NCBI GenBank assembly: GCA_002364215.1 | Contig: DEXQ01000018.1 | Coordinates: forward strand, 175,591-239,590 | DNA: 64,000 nt | Direction of reading: 5' to 3' | From: Aequorivita sp. UBA3180 | GTDB taxonomy: Bacteria; Bacteroidota; Bacteroidia; Flavobacteriales; Flavobacteriaceae | In this document: piece by piece, positions 40,364-49,357 of the stretch | How the letters are laid out: each line of letters starts with the position of its first letter | Numbering within the stretch: position 1 is the stretch's first letter | Translations under genes and position numbers: made by a program | Notes under the pieces: generated by a model | Told to the model about the DNA's origin: nothing | What the model saw: only the letters and a program-made list of their open reading frames with translations | Databases searched by the model: none

Positions 40364-42331
40364 ATGAAAAAAACAATTAATATTTTAGTTTCCCTTGTTA
40401 TGGTTGCCGGATTGGTAAGCTGTAATAATGGTGATAACAAAAAACAAAGTAAGGGGCAGGGTGGTTTGGCCACCAACGCCGCTGAAAAAGTTTACGTAGC
40501 ACCCGGCGAACACGATGATTATTACGCATTCTTCTCTGGAGGGTATAGTGGTAACCTTACCGTTTACGGGCTTCCATCTGGACGTATGTTCAAGGAAATT
40601 CCGGTATTTTCGCAATTCCCTACCAGTGGTTATGGCTATTCAGAAGAAACCTTGCCTATGTTCAACACCTCATTTGGTTTTGTGCCTTGGGACGATTCCC
40701 ACCACCCTGATATTTCACAAACAAACGGGAAATTGGACGGACGATGGATTTTTATAAATGGAAATAATACGCCCCGTATTGCCCGAATCGATTTGGAAAC
40801 TTTTGAAACTGTAGAAATTATCGAGCTGCCAAATAGTGCAGGAAACCACAGTTCTTCCTTCATTACCGAAAATACCGAATACGTTGTAGCTGGAACTCGT
40901 TTCTCTGTACCAGTGCCACAACGTGATATGCCGATAAAAGATTACAAAGGTAACTTTAAAGGCGCACTTTCATTCGTGAGTGTAGATCAGGAAACTGGTC
41001 GTATGGGCATTAAATTTCAATTGATGATGCCAGGTTTTAACTATGACCTTTCACACCCTGGACGTGACAAATCTCACGGATGGTTTTTCTTTACTACCTA
41101 TAATACTGAGGAAGCAAATACATTGATGGAGGTAAATTCATCACAAAATGACAAGGATTTCATTGCGGCTGTAAACTGGAAAGTAATTGAAGAATATGTA
41201 AATAACGGAGGCGGAACAAAAATGCCGGCTAACTATGCGCATAACGTATATGATCATAATACGCATATGGCCACATCAACTATGGAAAAAGAGGTGCTAA
41301 CTGTAGATCCTACCAAAGTTCCCGGCGCAGTTTTCTTTCTTCCTACACCAAAGTCTCCACACGGTTGTGACGTAGATCCAACTGGAGAATACATAATAGG
41401 TAACGGTAAACTTTCTGCTGACCTTACAGTACACTCTTTCACTAAAATGATTGATGCTATTGAAAATAAAAAGTTTGATGGCGAAGCTTATGGAATTCCT
41501 ATCTTAAAATTTGAGGATGTATTGGCAGGTACTGTAAAACAACCAGGATTAGGCCCATTACACACTGAGTTTGATGGCAAAGGAAATGCTTATACCACCT
41601 TCTTTATTTCTTCTGAAGTAGTAAAATGGAAACTAGGAACTTGGGAAGTTTTGGACCGCCAACCAGTATTTTATTCTGTGGGTCACGGCATGATTCCTGG
41701 TGGAAACTCACGTGAGCCTTTCGGTAAATATTTTGTTGCAATGAACAAGATTACAAAAGACCGTTACTTGCCAACAGGACCAGAACTGGAACACTCTGCA
41801 CAGTTGTTTGATATTTCCGGAGACAAGATGGAATTGCTGTTAGATTTCCCAACCCATGGGGAACCACATTATGCTGCTGGTATTGCTGCAGATATATTGA
41901 AGAAAAATGCTAAGCAATTTTACAAATTGTCAGAAAATACAAACCCTTATGCCACACTTTCTGAAGCAGATGCACGTGTAGAGCGCAAAGGCAACGAAGT
42001 TCATATTTATATGACTACCATACGAAGTCACTTTACTCCAGATAATATTGAGGGTGTAAAAGTGGGTGACAAGGTATTCTTCCATATTACAAACCACGAA
42101 CAGGATTTTGATGTACCACACGGATTTGCAATGATAGGCGCAAATAACGCTGAATTATTGATAATGCCTGGACAAACCAAAACCTTGGTTTGGGAACCAA
42201 AACAAGTGGGAGTATGGCCATTCTATTGTACAGATTTCTGTTCTGCACTTCACCAGGAAATGCAAGGTTACGTTCGCGTGAGCCCAGCAAATTCCAATAT
42301 GGAGCTTAGTTGGTCCTTGGGTGAAGATTAA
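40364..42331 (+). CDS. nosZ: Nitrous-oxide reductase, Sec-dependent clade II
   Basis: A 655-aa enzyme reducing N2O to N2 in the periplasm. The N-terminus (KKTINILVSLVMVAGLVSC) is a Sec lipoprotein signal rather than a Tat signal, the mark of clade II. The seven-bladed propeller carries CuZ histidine motifs (HNVYDHNTH, SPHGCDVDP, GPLHTEF, GHGMIPGG, EPHYAAG). The C-terminal cupredoxin has the CuA site FYCTDFCSALHQEM. Third gene of the FNR-box transcript; a strong terminator follows. Confidence 0.97.
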   Translation: MKKTINILVSLVMVAGLVSCNNGDNKKQSKGQGGLATNAAEKVYVAPGEHDDYYAFFSGGYSGNLTVYGLPSGRMFKEIPVFSQFPTSGYGYSEETLPMFNTSFGFVPWDDSHHPDISQTNGKLDGRWIFINGNNTPRIARIDLETFETVEIIELPNSAGNHSSSFITENTEYVVAGTRFSVPVPQRDMPIKDYKGNFKGALSFVSVDQETGRMGIKFQLMMPGFNYDLSHPGRDKSHGWFFFTTYNTEEANTLMEVNSSQNDKDFIAAVNWKVIEEYVNNGGGTKMPANYAHNVYDHNTHMATSTMEKEVLTVDPTKVPGAVFFLPTPKSPHGCDVDPTGEYIIGNGKLSADLTVHSFTKMIDAIENKKFDGEAYGIPILKFEDVLAGTVKQPGLGPLHTEFDGKGNAYTTFFISSEVVKWKLGTWEVLDRQPVFYSVGHGMIPGGNSREPFGKYFVAMNKITKDRYLPTGPELEHSAQLFDISGDKMELLLDFPTHGEPHYAAGIAADILKKNAKQFYKLSENTNPYATLSEADARVERKGNEVHIYMTTIRSHFTPDNIEGVKVGDKVFFHITNHEQDFDVPHGFAMIGANNAELLIMPGQTKTLVWEPKQVGVWPFYCTDFCSALHQEMQGYVRVSPANSNMELSWSLGED

Positions 42332-42388
42332 TTAAGAAGTTTTTAGTTGTGGAAATACTAGATTAGTGATTGATGGTATTTTCAAAGG

Positions 42389-42424
42389 AAAGACGGGGGT
42401 TCGTTGATTTTCCCCCGTCTTTTA
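42389..42424 (+). terminator. Terminator after nosZ
   Basis: Arms AAGACGGGGG (42390-42399) and CCCCCGTCTT (42412-42421), perfect 10 bp, followed by TTT then an A-run. The accessory nos genes beyond therefore need read-through or another promoter. Confidence 0.85.
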
Positions 42425-42541
42425 AAAAAATTGTAGAAGTGATTACACTTCATACATCTCAAAACCAACCCCACACCATCTGCACGAAGACTTAAACCGA
42501 AAACCAACCGCACGGACGTTTAAGAATTAAAATTCAAAAAA

Positions 42542-43159
42542 ATGAAAAAAGCAGGAATAATAATGATAATTGGATCCTTGCTGCTATTGGGTCTCTTTAA
42601 ATTCCCGTTGTGGAATATTATGCTGGGTGCGCCCCAGTATCCAGACCCATTGGGAATGGACATCTATATCCAGGGAATTCAGGGCGTAGAGGAATTTGAC
42701 ATTCAAAATATTGATGGCCTTAACCACTATATTGGAATGAAGACAATTCCAAAAGTAGAGGATATGTGGGAATTTGAAGTTTTTCCTATCGTAATAGGGA
42801 TAATGGTTGCGCTGGGAGTAATAATAGGGTTGCTTGGTTTCTTAGGAAAATTGAGCTACAAATGGTTCTTGGGCTGGTTTTTGGTAATGTCCATACTTGG
42901 AATAATGGGTATGTACGACTTTAACTTGTGGTTGATTGATTATGGAACCGATCTAGACCCCAAGGCTATCATGAAACTTGAAAATCCGGATGGAACCCCA
43001 ATGACTTATAAACCACCCTTGTTGGGTTATCAAAAAATGTTGAATTTTGATGTAGATTCTTGGCCAGGAGCGGGAGCATATATGATTTTTGTAGGGATGA
43101 TGCTTACCGTAGTAGCTTTCTTTGTTGGAAAGAAAGAATATAATAAAATAGAAAAATAA
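42542..43159 (+). CDS. nos-cluster membrane protein of unknown function
   Basis: A 205-aa protein with three or four membrane segments (about 5-22, 84-104, 110-128, 177-196) and a soluble middle containing PDPLGMDIYIQGIQG and DIQNIDGLNHYIGMK. I recall the same kind of protein between nosZ and nosL in Bacteroidota nos clusters, but no function is established to my knowledge. It might support copper delivery or electron transfer to NosZ. Upstream is 210 bp with the nosZ terminator and no evident FNR box; nosL follows after 26 bp. Confidence 0.75.
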   Translation: MKKAGIIMIIGSLLLLGLFKFPLWNIMLGAPQYPDPLGMDIYIQGIQGVEEFDIQNIDGLNHYIGMKTIPKVEDMWEFEVFPIVIGIMVALGVIIGLLGFLGKLSYKWFLGWFLVMSILGIMGMYDFNLWLIDYGTDLDPKAIMKLENPDGTPMTYKPPLLGYQKMLNFDVDSWPGAGAYMIFVGMMLTVVAFFVGKKEYNKIEK

Positions 43160-43185
43160 TCAACTTGTTAAAACAGTACAGCATA

Positions 43186-43620
43186 ATGAAACATTTCATC
43201 TTTTTGGGTATAATAACCGCTTTGCTTGTTTCCTGCAACGTGAGCCCGCAACATATAGAATACGGCTCAGACACTTGCCATTATTGCAATATGACTATTG
43301 TGGACCGTCAGCATGCATCGCAGGTTGTAAGCACTAAAGGTAAAGCCTTTAAGTATGATGCCATTGAATGTATGGTTCATTCGTTACAGGATGATATGAA
43401 AGATACAGAAATTGCATTGTATTTGGTTGCAGATTTCCATCAGCCAGGACAATTGATGGATGCTACAACGGCATCATATCTTATTAGCGATCAAATTTCT
43501 AGCCCTATGGGTGCCAACCTTTCAGCTTTTGAAAATGAAAAGGTAGGTTTAAAGGCACAGGAGAAATTTACCGGAGAATTATATTCTTGGGAAGAAATCC
43601 AAAAACACTTAAAGCTATAA
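43186..43620 (+). CDS. nosL: NosL copper chaperone lipoprotein
   Basis: A 144-aa protein; ATG 43186 chosen over an upstream TTG because it opens the lipoprotein signal (LLVSC). The CHYCNMTIVDRQHASQ segment is the NosL Cu(I) motif (C-x2-C-x-M), followed by KAFKYDAIECMVHSL and GANLSAFENE, all typical. NosL supplies copper for the CuZ centre of NosZ in the periplasm. Length is normal for the family. Confidence 0.92.
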   Translation: MKHFIFLGIITALLVSCNVSPQHIEYGSDTCHYCNMTIVDRQHASQVVSTKGKAFKYDAIECMVHSLQDDMKDTEIALYLVADFHQPGQLMDATTASYLISDQISSPMGANLSAFENEKVGLKAQEKFTGELYSWEEIQKHLKL

Positions 43621-43831
43621 TGTTTTTGAAAATTAGGGCCTCAGAAAGTTTCACTTTTTATTTATAACAAAAGGGAGATTACTGAGGTCTTTCTTATAGA
43701 TTTTTTTGATAATAACATTCTCAGAAATTGTAAAAAGCACCAAAAAAATTCAAATTCCTTTTTATCCATTAAATTCAGTATCTTCCATCTTTTTTAATTC
43801 AAAGCTGTTTTTTTTATGGCTTTGTATTGTC

Positions 43832-43839
43832 TAATTTTG
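43832..43839 (+). promoter_or_regulatory. -7 element TAATTTTG at nosD
   Basis: A perfect TAnnTTTG starting 16 bp before the chosen TTG start. The transcript would begin near 43844, giving an almost leaderless nosDFY message. Confidence 0.4.
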
Positions 43840-43847
43840 CTTCAGTT

Positions 43848-45101
43848 TTGAAAAAAATACTTCACATATTTACTCTCACTTTTTTGTTTTTTGCCACAGC
43901 AACCAGTTTGGCCAAAACCATAACCGTTTGCAATACATGTGATGTAAAAACTATTCAGCAAGGCATAAACTTGGCTGCCGATGGCGATACCGTCTTGGTA
44001 AAAAAAGGGATTTATAAGGAGGTAAATATTATAGTTGATAAAAGTATTATCCTACTCGGCGAAAACCTGCCAACCATTGATGGAGAGGACAAAGGTGAAA
44101 TCATTAAAATTGTAGCTGATAATGTTACGGTGGACGGTTTTAAGATTATAAACGTAGGCACCAGCTATACCTCAGATTATGCCGCTATTCGGGTAATCAA
44201 AAAGAATGGATATCTCATCCAAAATCTTCAGCTCGAAAAACTTTTCTTCGGAATATATTTGGAAAGATCCAATAATGGCAAAGTATTGAACAATACCATT
44301 AAGGGTGATGCCGTAAACGAATATAACTCCGGCAACGGTATCCAACTGTGGTACTGCAATGACGTTGAGGTACGTGGAAACAATGTCCAGAACGTTCGCG
44401 ATGGCATTTATCTGGAATTTTCAGACAATATAAAAATAACTCGCAACCTTAGTAAAAACAACCTGCGTTATGGGCTACACTTTATGTTCAGCAACAATGA
44501 TATTTATGAGTACAATACTTTTGAGAACAATGGTGCCGGAGTAGCCGTGATGTTTTCAAAATTTATAGAAATGAACAGCAATATTTTCAAGGAAAACTGG
44601 GGCACGGCAGCCTTCGGTCTTCTTTTGAAAGAAATAAACGATGCCACCATTTCTAACAATATCTTTAAGGAGAATACGGTAGGAATAAATATTGAGGGCA
44701 GTAACAGGGTAACCTATAAAAACAATGATTTCATTAGCAACGGTTGGGCCATAAAGGTTCGGGGTGCCTGTTATGCCAACGCTTTTACTGAAAATAATTT
44801 TCTCTATAATTCCTTCGATATTTCATATAACAGTAATATGAACGATAATGAGTTTGACAATAACTATTGGAGCAATTACACAGGTTACGACCTTAACCGA
44901 AACGGAATTGGCGATGTGCCTTATCGCCCAGTAAAACTCTTTACTTACATTGTAAACCGCACCCCCGAAACCATTATTTTAATGCGAAGTCTTTTTATAG
45001 ATATTATTGATTTTTCCGAAAAAGTTTCCCCTGTTTTCACACCAGATAATTTGGTGGACGAAAACCCAAAAATGAAGCCCATAGACCATGATAGAAGTTA
45101 A
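43848..45101 (+). CDS. nosD: NosD periplasmic copper-site assembly protein
   Basis: A 417-aa protein. The TTG at 43848 is chosen because it opens a good signal peptide (KKILHIFTLTFLFFATATS, then LAKT) and lies after the predicted promoter; an in-frame TTG at 43827 sits upstream of it. The body is a right-handed beta-helix of NosD/CASH repeats (GIQLWYCNDVEVRGNNVQNV; NNLRYGLHFMFSNNDIYEYN). Works with NosF and NosY to mature the CuZ sulfide-copper centre. Its end overlaps nosF by 14 bp. Confidence 0.92.
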   Translation: MKKILHIFTLTFLFFATATSLAKTITVCNTCDVKTIQQGINLAADGDTVLVKKGIYKEVNIIVDKSIILLGENLPTIDGEDKGEIIKIVADNVTVDGFKIINVGTSYTSDYAAIRVIKKNGYLIQNLQLEKLFFGIYLERSNNGKVLNNTIKGDAVNEYNSGNGIQLWYCNDVEVRGNNVQNVRDGIYLEFSDNIKITRNLSKNNLRYGLHFMFSNNDIYEYNTFENNGAGVAVMFSKFIEMNSNIFKENWGTAAFGLLLKEINDATISNNIFKENTVGINIEGSNRVTYKNNDFISNGWAIKVRGACYANAFTENNFLYNSFDISYNSNMNDNEFDNNYWSNYTGYDLNRNGIGDVPYRPVKLFTYIVNRTPETIILMRSLFIDIIDFSEKVSPVFTPDNLVDENPKMKPIDHDRS

Positions 45102-45798
45102 GGATTTATATAAAAAATTTGGGAAGAACGAAGTGCTCAAGGGCATTGATCTCAACATAGAGCGAGGTGGAATTTTCTCCGTTTTGGGGCCGAACGGCTC
45201 AGGAAAAACCACGCTCATTAAATGTATTCTGGGAATGGTTTTGCCCGATTCGGGAAATATTTCCATAAATGGTAAAGCGTTGAAAAACAATTACAAATAC
45301 CGAAATGAAATTGATTATCTGCCGCAAATAGCCAACTTTCCCGGAAACCTAAAGGTAAGCGAACTCATTGCCATGATCAAAGATTTGCGCGATTCAAAAG
45401 CCACCAAAGATCAGGAATTGATCGAGCTTTTTAAACTGCAGCCCTTTCTCAATAAAAAATTGGCTAACCTTTCAGGCGGTACTAAACAGAAAGTGAATTT
45501 AGTACTCACCTTTATGTTTGACAGTCCTTTGATAATCCTCGATGAGCCTACGAGCGGCCTCGATCCAATTTCGCATTTGCGTTTAAAGAATTTAATCTTT
45601 TCCGAAAGGGAAAAAGGCAAGACTATTTTGGTTACCTCGCACATCTTAAGTTTTGTGGAAGAAATTGCCGACGAGATTGTTTTTCTTTTGGAAGGAAAAA
45701 TATATTTTAAAGGGAGTATTCCAGATTTGAAAGCAAAGACAGAACAACCCGATTTTGAACACGCCATAGCCTCCATTTTATCTTCAAGTTATGCTTAA
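45088..45798 (+). CDS. nosF: NosF ABC ATPase
   Basis: A 236-aa ATPase: Walker A LGPNGSGKTTLIKCIL, Q-loop DYLPQIANFPGNL, signature NLSGGTKQKVNLV, Walker B LIILDEPTSGLDP and H-loop VTSHILSFVEE. Pairs with NosY to power transport needed for CuZ assembly. Overlaps nosD by 14 bp and nosY by 8 bp, so the three are translationally coupled. Confidence 0.93.
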   Translation: MIEVKDLYKKFGKNEVLKGIDLNIERGGIFSVLGPNGSGKTTLIKCILGMVLPDSGNISINGKALKNNYKYRNEIDYLPQIANFPGNLKVSELIAMIKDLRDSKATKDQELIELFKLQPFLNKKLANLSGGTKQKVNLVLTFMFDSPLIILDEPTSGLDPISHLRLKNLIFSEREKGKTILVTSHILSFVEEIADEIVFLLEGKIYFKGSIPDLKAKTEQPDFEHAIASILSSSYA

Positions 45799-46573
45799 AA
45801 TATTAAAATACAGTTTTTACGATTTAATGCGAAGCCGTTGGAGCTACGTCTATTTTCTGTTCTATTTATTGCTCGGCGTGGTGCTTCTATTTTTGAACAA
45901 CGACCTTTCAAAGGCTGTGATAACGCTGATGAACGTAATCATTATTTTGGTGCCGCTTATCGGGACTATTTTTGGGGTGATGTATTATTACAACTCCCGC
46001 GAGTTTACCGAACTGCTCTTGGCACAGCCCGTAAAGCGGAGCTCCATCTTTTTGGGGCAGTATTTTGGGGTTGCCACCTCACTGTCTATGAGTTTGGTAA
46101 TTGGGCTGGGAATGCCCTTTGTTTTCTACGGAATTTTTAACAGTAACGCTATTTGGGATTTTTCATTATTGCTTGTAACCGGTGCGTTTTTGACCTTCAT
46201 TTTTACGGCATTAGCTTTTGTAATAGCCCTTTCCAACGAAAACAAAATCAAGGGTTTCGGGTACGCCATCCTGCTTTGGCTGTTTATGGCCGTAATTTAT
46301 GACGGAATCTTTTTAATGTCACTATTATATTTTGAAGACTATCCATTAGATAATTTTTCGCTCATCGCCACCATGCTAAATCCAGTAGATTTATCGCGGG
46401 TTTTGATACTTTTAAAGCTGGATATTTCAGCACTTTTGGGTTATACCGGCGCCGTGTTTCAGAAATTCTTTGGAACCAACTTTGGGTTGTTGCTATCGTC
46501 AGCAATGTTAATAGTTTGGGTAGTGGTACCTACTTTCTTTATTTGGCGAATTGCGAAACGGAAGGATTTTTAA
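45791..46573 (+). CDS. nosY: NosY ABC permease
   Basis: A 260-aa permease with six membrane segments (about 17-35, 48-70, 100-125, 133-157, 170-190, 235-255). Cytoplasmic loop YYNSREFTELLLAQPVKRSS is the coupling helix of the ABC-2-like NosY family. Together with NosF it exports an unidentified sulfur or copper species for NosZ maturation. Last nos gene; an FNR-like box follows within 60 bp and starts a new unit. Confidence 0.9.
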   Translation: MLKILKYSFYDLMRSRWSYVYFLFYLLLGVVLLFLNNDLSKAVITLMNVIIILVPLIGTIFGVMYYYNSREFTELLLAQPVKRSSIFLGQYFGVATSLSMSLVIGLGMPFVFYGIFNSNAIWDFSLLLVTGAFLTFIFTALAFVIALSNENKIKGFGYAILLWLFMAVIYDGIFLMSLLYFEDYPLDNFSLIATMLNPVDLSRVLILLKLDISALLGYTGAVFQKFFGTNFGLLLSSAMLIVWVVVPTFFIWRIAKRKDF

Positions 46574-46623
46574 AATAAGAATGACATTTCTTGTGTTTTA
46601 AAAAGACTAAAATGTATTTTTTA

Positions 46624-46666
46624 TGACTTTGGTCATACTATAAAACTTTTTGAATCATCACCTTTA
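46624..46666 (+). promoter_or_regulatory. FNR/CRP-like box and weak -7 element upstream of the 600-aa gene
   Basis: TGACTTTGGTCA (46624-46635) within ATGACTTTGGTCAT, centre 46629.5. CACCTTTA (46659-46666) sits at the 29.5-bp position but matches TAnnTTTG poorly, as expected for an activator-dependent promoter. Confidence 0.65.
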
Positions 46667-46694
46667 CCGCATTTTCAATCCAAATTCTTTTTAA

Positions 46695-48497
46695 ATGCAA
46701 AGCACCAGTCCGCACACCTTCCACATCCCTGTTATGGGGATTTCATACACCATAGATAGTCCCATAAAAGTGGCATGTTTTGGCATAAACTCAGCAATTT
46801 CGGTTATTGAGGACAATATTTTGGAAGTAATGCGGAAATACTACTACCAACAAAACAATGAGCCGTACATTGCCATAACCATAAAAGATGAAGATTACCG
46901 GGCGCGGCGCATTACAGATTATCTAAACCTGATGCAGCGCATTGTTACTTCAAAAATGGATAAGATAAAAACTTCTACTTTCGAGGCAGGTTCAGATTTG
47001 GTAAAATATTTTGAGATGCTACCCGATACAAGCATGCTAAAGGAAAAGTATCATGAATGGCTATTTACCTCCAATCCTGAAAAGAAGGGAATGTTGGAAA
47101 ATTTTCTACGTAAACTCGTGGTTCCGGGTTCGGTGGAAGTAAATATAATGACCAAAGTTGACAAGGAAAATCTAGATAAAAACAAAGATATAATTGAAAA
47201 CGGATCTGATGCTTTAACGGCGCTAAAAGGGTATGCTAAGAGCGAACTCACCAATTCGTCCCTTATTTTTTCTGCAGGAATGAATCCGCGGCTCTATAAT
47301 TATATGGAAAGCTTTTCAGACTTTGATGCATACCAATGGGGCTGTTTTCATAAAAAAGTAGTCATAAAGGTTAGCGATTACCGTTCGGCTTTGATCCAGG
47401 GAAAATATCTGGCAAAAAAAGGAATCTGGGTGAGTGAGTTTCGTATTGAGTCCGGACTTAATTGTGGCGGACACGTTTTTGCTACCCAAGGCTTGCTTAT
47501 GGGACCAATACTTCAGGAATTTAAGGAGAATAAGCAGGAATTGCAGGACAGTCTTTTTGAACTTTACAATCCCGCTATTATCGCCAAAGGAAAGGTTGGT
47601 TTTTCACAGCCGCATCCCATAAAAATCACGGTTCAGGGTGGTATTGGAACAAATGAAGAAGATAACTTATTACGAGATTTTTACAAAGTGGACGGCACGG
47701 GTTGGGGCACACCATTTTTGCTATGCCCAGAAGCAACCACCGTTGATGAAAGCACACTTAAGCTGCTCTGCCAATCAAAAAAAAAAGATGTGGTTCGCAG
47801 CAAGGCATCACCTTTGGGAGTACAGTTTAATTATTTAAAAGGAACCACTGCTGAAAAGGAACGACTTGACCGGATAGCAAAAAATAAGCCCGGTAGTCCG
47901 TGTACTGAAAAGCTATTGGTCTCAAATACCGAATTTACCAAAGAGCCAATTTGCACCGCTTCAAGCAAGTATCAAAAGTTGAAACTGGAACAATTGGGAA
48001 CTCTTAATCTTTCCAAAGAGGAGCTGAAGCGCCAACGGGAAGATGTTTTGGCGAAGGAATGTCTTTGTATCGGCTTGAGTAATTCGGCTGCCATAAATTA
48101 TGATGTTCCATTTCTTAAAAAATTAACTGCGGTAACCATTTGTCCGGGGCCGAATATTGTGAATTTTTCAAAAGTTACAGGCTTACGTGAAATGACAGAC
48201 CATATTTACGGTCGTAAAAACGTAATGCAACAACCCCATAGACCAATGATGTTTATTGCCGAATTGAGGCTGTACATTGATTATCTGAAAAAAGAGATAA
48301 AGAGTACCTTCTCGCCAACTGCCCGCGATTTTAAAGGATGGGAAAAATTTAGTGCGAATCTTCTCGATGGCATCGCGCATTACTATGATTTGGCCACTAC
48401 TTATACCTTGAACAATACCGAACAATTTGAGCATGATTTAAAGGAAGCCCAAAACGAAATTTTAAAAATTCAGGAATCGCAGTTGCAGTTGGGGTAG
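46695..48497 (+). CDS. 600-aa protein of unknown function, possible FMN TIM-barrel with Cys cluster
   Basis: No signal peptide or membrane helix. The middle resembles nitronate-monooxygenase-like TIM barrels: ESGLNCGGHVFATQGLLMG, then ITVQGGIGTNEEDN (Gly315-Thr319) and DGTGWGTPFLLCPEATTVD (Trp337-Thr348), the latter two like phosphate-binding loops of FMN enzymes. Five cysteines in the last third (403, 420, 456, 458, 483, the central ones as CLC) could bind an iron-sulfur cluster. The N-terminal 200 residues match nothing I know. It lies between nosY and norC with its own FNR-like box. A redox enzyme of anaerobic nitrogen metabolism is a reasonable inference. Confidence 0.6.
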   Translation: MQSTSPHTFHIPVMGISYTIDSPIKVACFGINSAISVIEDNILEVMRKYYYQQNNEPYIAITIKDEDYRARRITDYLNLMQRIVTSKMDKIKTSTFEAGSDLVKYFEMLPDTSMLKEKYHEWLFTSNPEKKGMLENFLRKLVVPGSVEVNIMTKVDKENLDKNKDIIENGSDALTALKGYAKSELTNSSLIFSAGMNPRLYNYMESFSDFDAYQWGCFHKKVVIKVSDYRSALIQGKYLAKKGIWVSEFRIESGLNCGGHVFATQGLLMGPILQEFKENKQELQDSLFELYNPAIIAKGKVGFSQPHPIKITVQGGIGTNEEDNLLRDFYKVDGTGWGTPFLLCPEATTVDESTLKLLCQSKKKDVVRSKASPLGVQFNYLKGTTAEKERLDRIAKNKPGSPCTEKLLVSNTEFTKEPICTASSKYQKLKLEQLGTLNLSKEELKRQREDVLAKECLCIGLSNSAAINYDVPFLKKLTAVTICPGPNIVNFSKVTGLREMTDHIYGRKNVMQQPHRPMMFIAELRLYIDYLKKEIKSTFSPTARDFKGWEKFSANLLDGIAHYYDLATTYTLNNTEQFEHDLKEAQNEILKIQESQLQLG

Positions 48498-48888
48498 AGG
48501 TAATGGGTATTTTCATTTAGATATATTTTAGCCGTTATGTCGAGTGAATTTAAGGTCTTGCGATTTATTCTATACTTGAATAAATTGTGAGAATAAGTTC
48601 AGTATCCCTACATAAGCCTTTGCCCGTCAATAATGTCTTCACACGGAAATAGAAATAGTTTCCGAATATCTTTCTCCGCCTTTAGAATTCTTACAAACAT
48701 TCTAAATTTTAAATCCGTTATGAAGTAATAAAGCTGAAATCTTGCATTTTTCCATCGTACCTATTCTTAAAAAATTCGAAAATAACTTTTCTAAATATGA
48801 TAATGGTCATAAATCATTTTTTGTGAATGTTTTTATTTTGCTATTAAGATATATATGTCTTAAATAAACAATTTAAAACCTGACCAAT
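48498..48888 (+). other. 391-bp intergenic region upstream of norC
   Basis: Nothing coding is seen in 48498-48790. The distal part holds the FNR-like norC promoter. No terminator-like hairpin is obvious after the 600-aa gene. Confidence 0.5.
48798..48840 (+). promoter_or_regulatory. FNR/CRP-like box and -7 element of norCB
   Basis: TGATAATGGTCA (48798-48809), centre 48803.5, then TTATTTTG (48833-48840) at 29.5 bp, one mismatch to TAnnTTTG. Predicted start near 48845, leader about 44 nt. Confidence 0.7.
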
Positions 48889-49335
48889 ATGTTAAGCAAA
48901 CAACAAGCACGGGCATTTTTCCTTGGCGGAACGCTCGTAACATTCCTGATTTTTATTGGCCTTACCATTTATTCATTTAGCGATGGCAACGACCAAACCA
49001 ACTATGAAAACATTACCGAACAAGTAGTGCGCGGCAAGGTTATCTGGGAAGAGAACAACTGTATGGGCTGCCACACCATTCTTGGGGAAGGTGCCTATTA
49101 TGCACCCGAACTTACCAAGGTAATTGAACGCCGTGGCGAAGGCTACGTAAAAGCAGTGCTTATGACTCCAGTGCCTTGGGCACCAAACGATCGCAAAATG
49201 GTAGCCTACGGTTTTTCCGAAGAAGAAGCTATGGATGTCATCGCCTTTTTTAATTGGATTGGGGAGATAGACCTAAATGGCTTTGACCGTATTGTGTCGC
49301 CGTTGGCAAAAGACAAGCAACTAACCAATAACTAA
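48889..49335 (+). CDS. norC: Nitric-oxide reductase subunit C (cytochrome c)
   Basis: A 148-aa protein with an uncleaved N-terminal membrane anchor (FFLGGTLVTFLIFIGLTIY, about 10-28) and a periplasmic cytochrome c domain: KVIWEENNCMGCHTILGEGA (heme site) and axial Met candidate in RKMVAYGF. It receives electrons from periplasmic donors and passes them to NorB. Starts the norCB transcript under the FNR-like promoter; norB begins 22 bp later. Confidence 0.95.
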   Translation: MLSKQQARAFFLGGTLVTFLIFIGLTIYSFSDGNDQTNYENITEQVVRGKVIWEENNCMGCHTILGEGAYYAPELTKVIERRGEGYVKAVLMTPVPWAPNDRKMVAYGFSEEEAMDVIAFFNWIGEIDLNGFDRIVSPLAKDKQLTNN

Positions 49336-49357
49336 CCAAAAATAAAATTTTATACTG

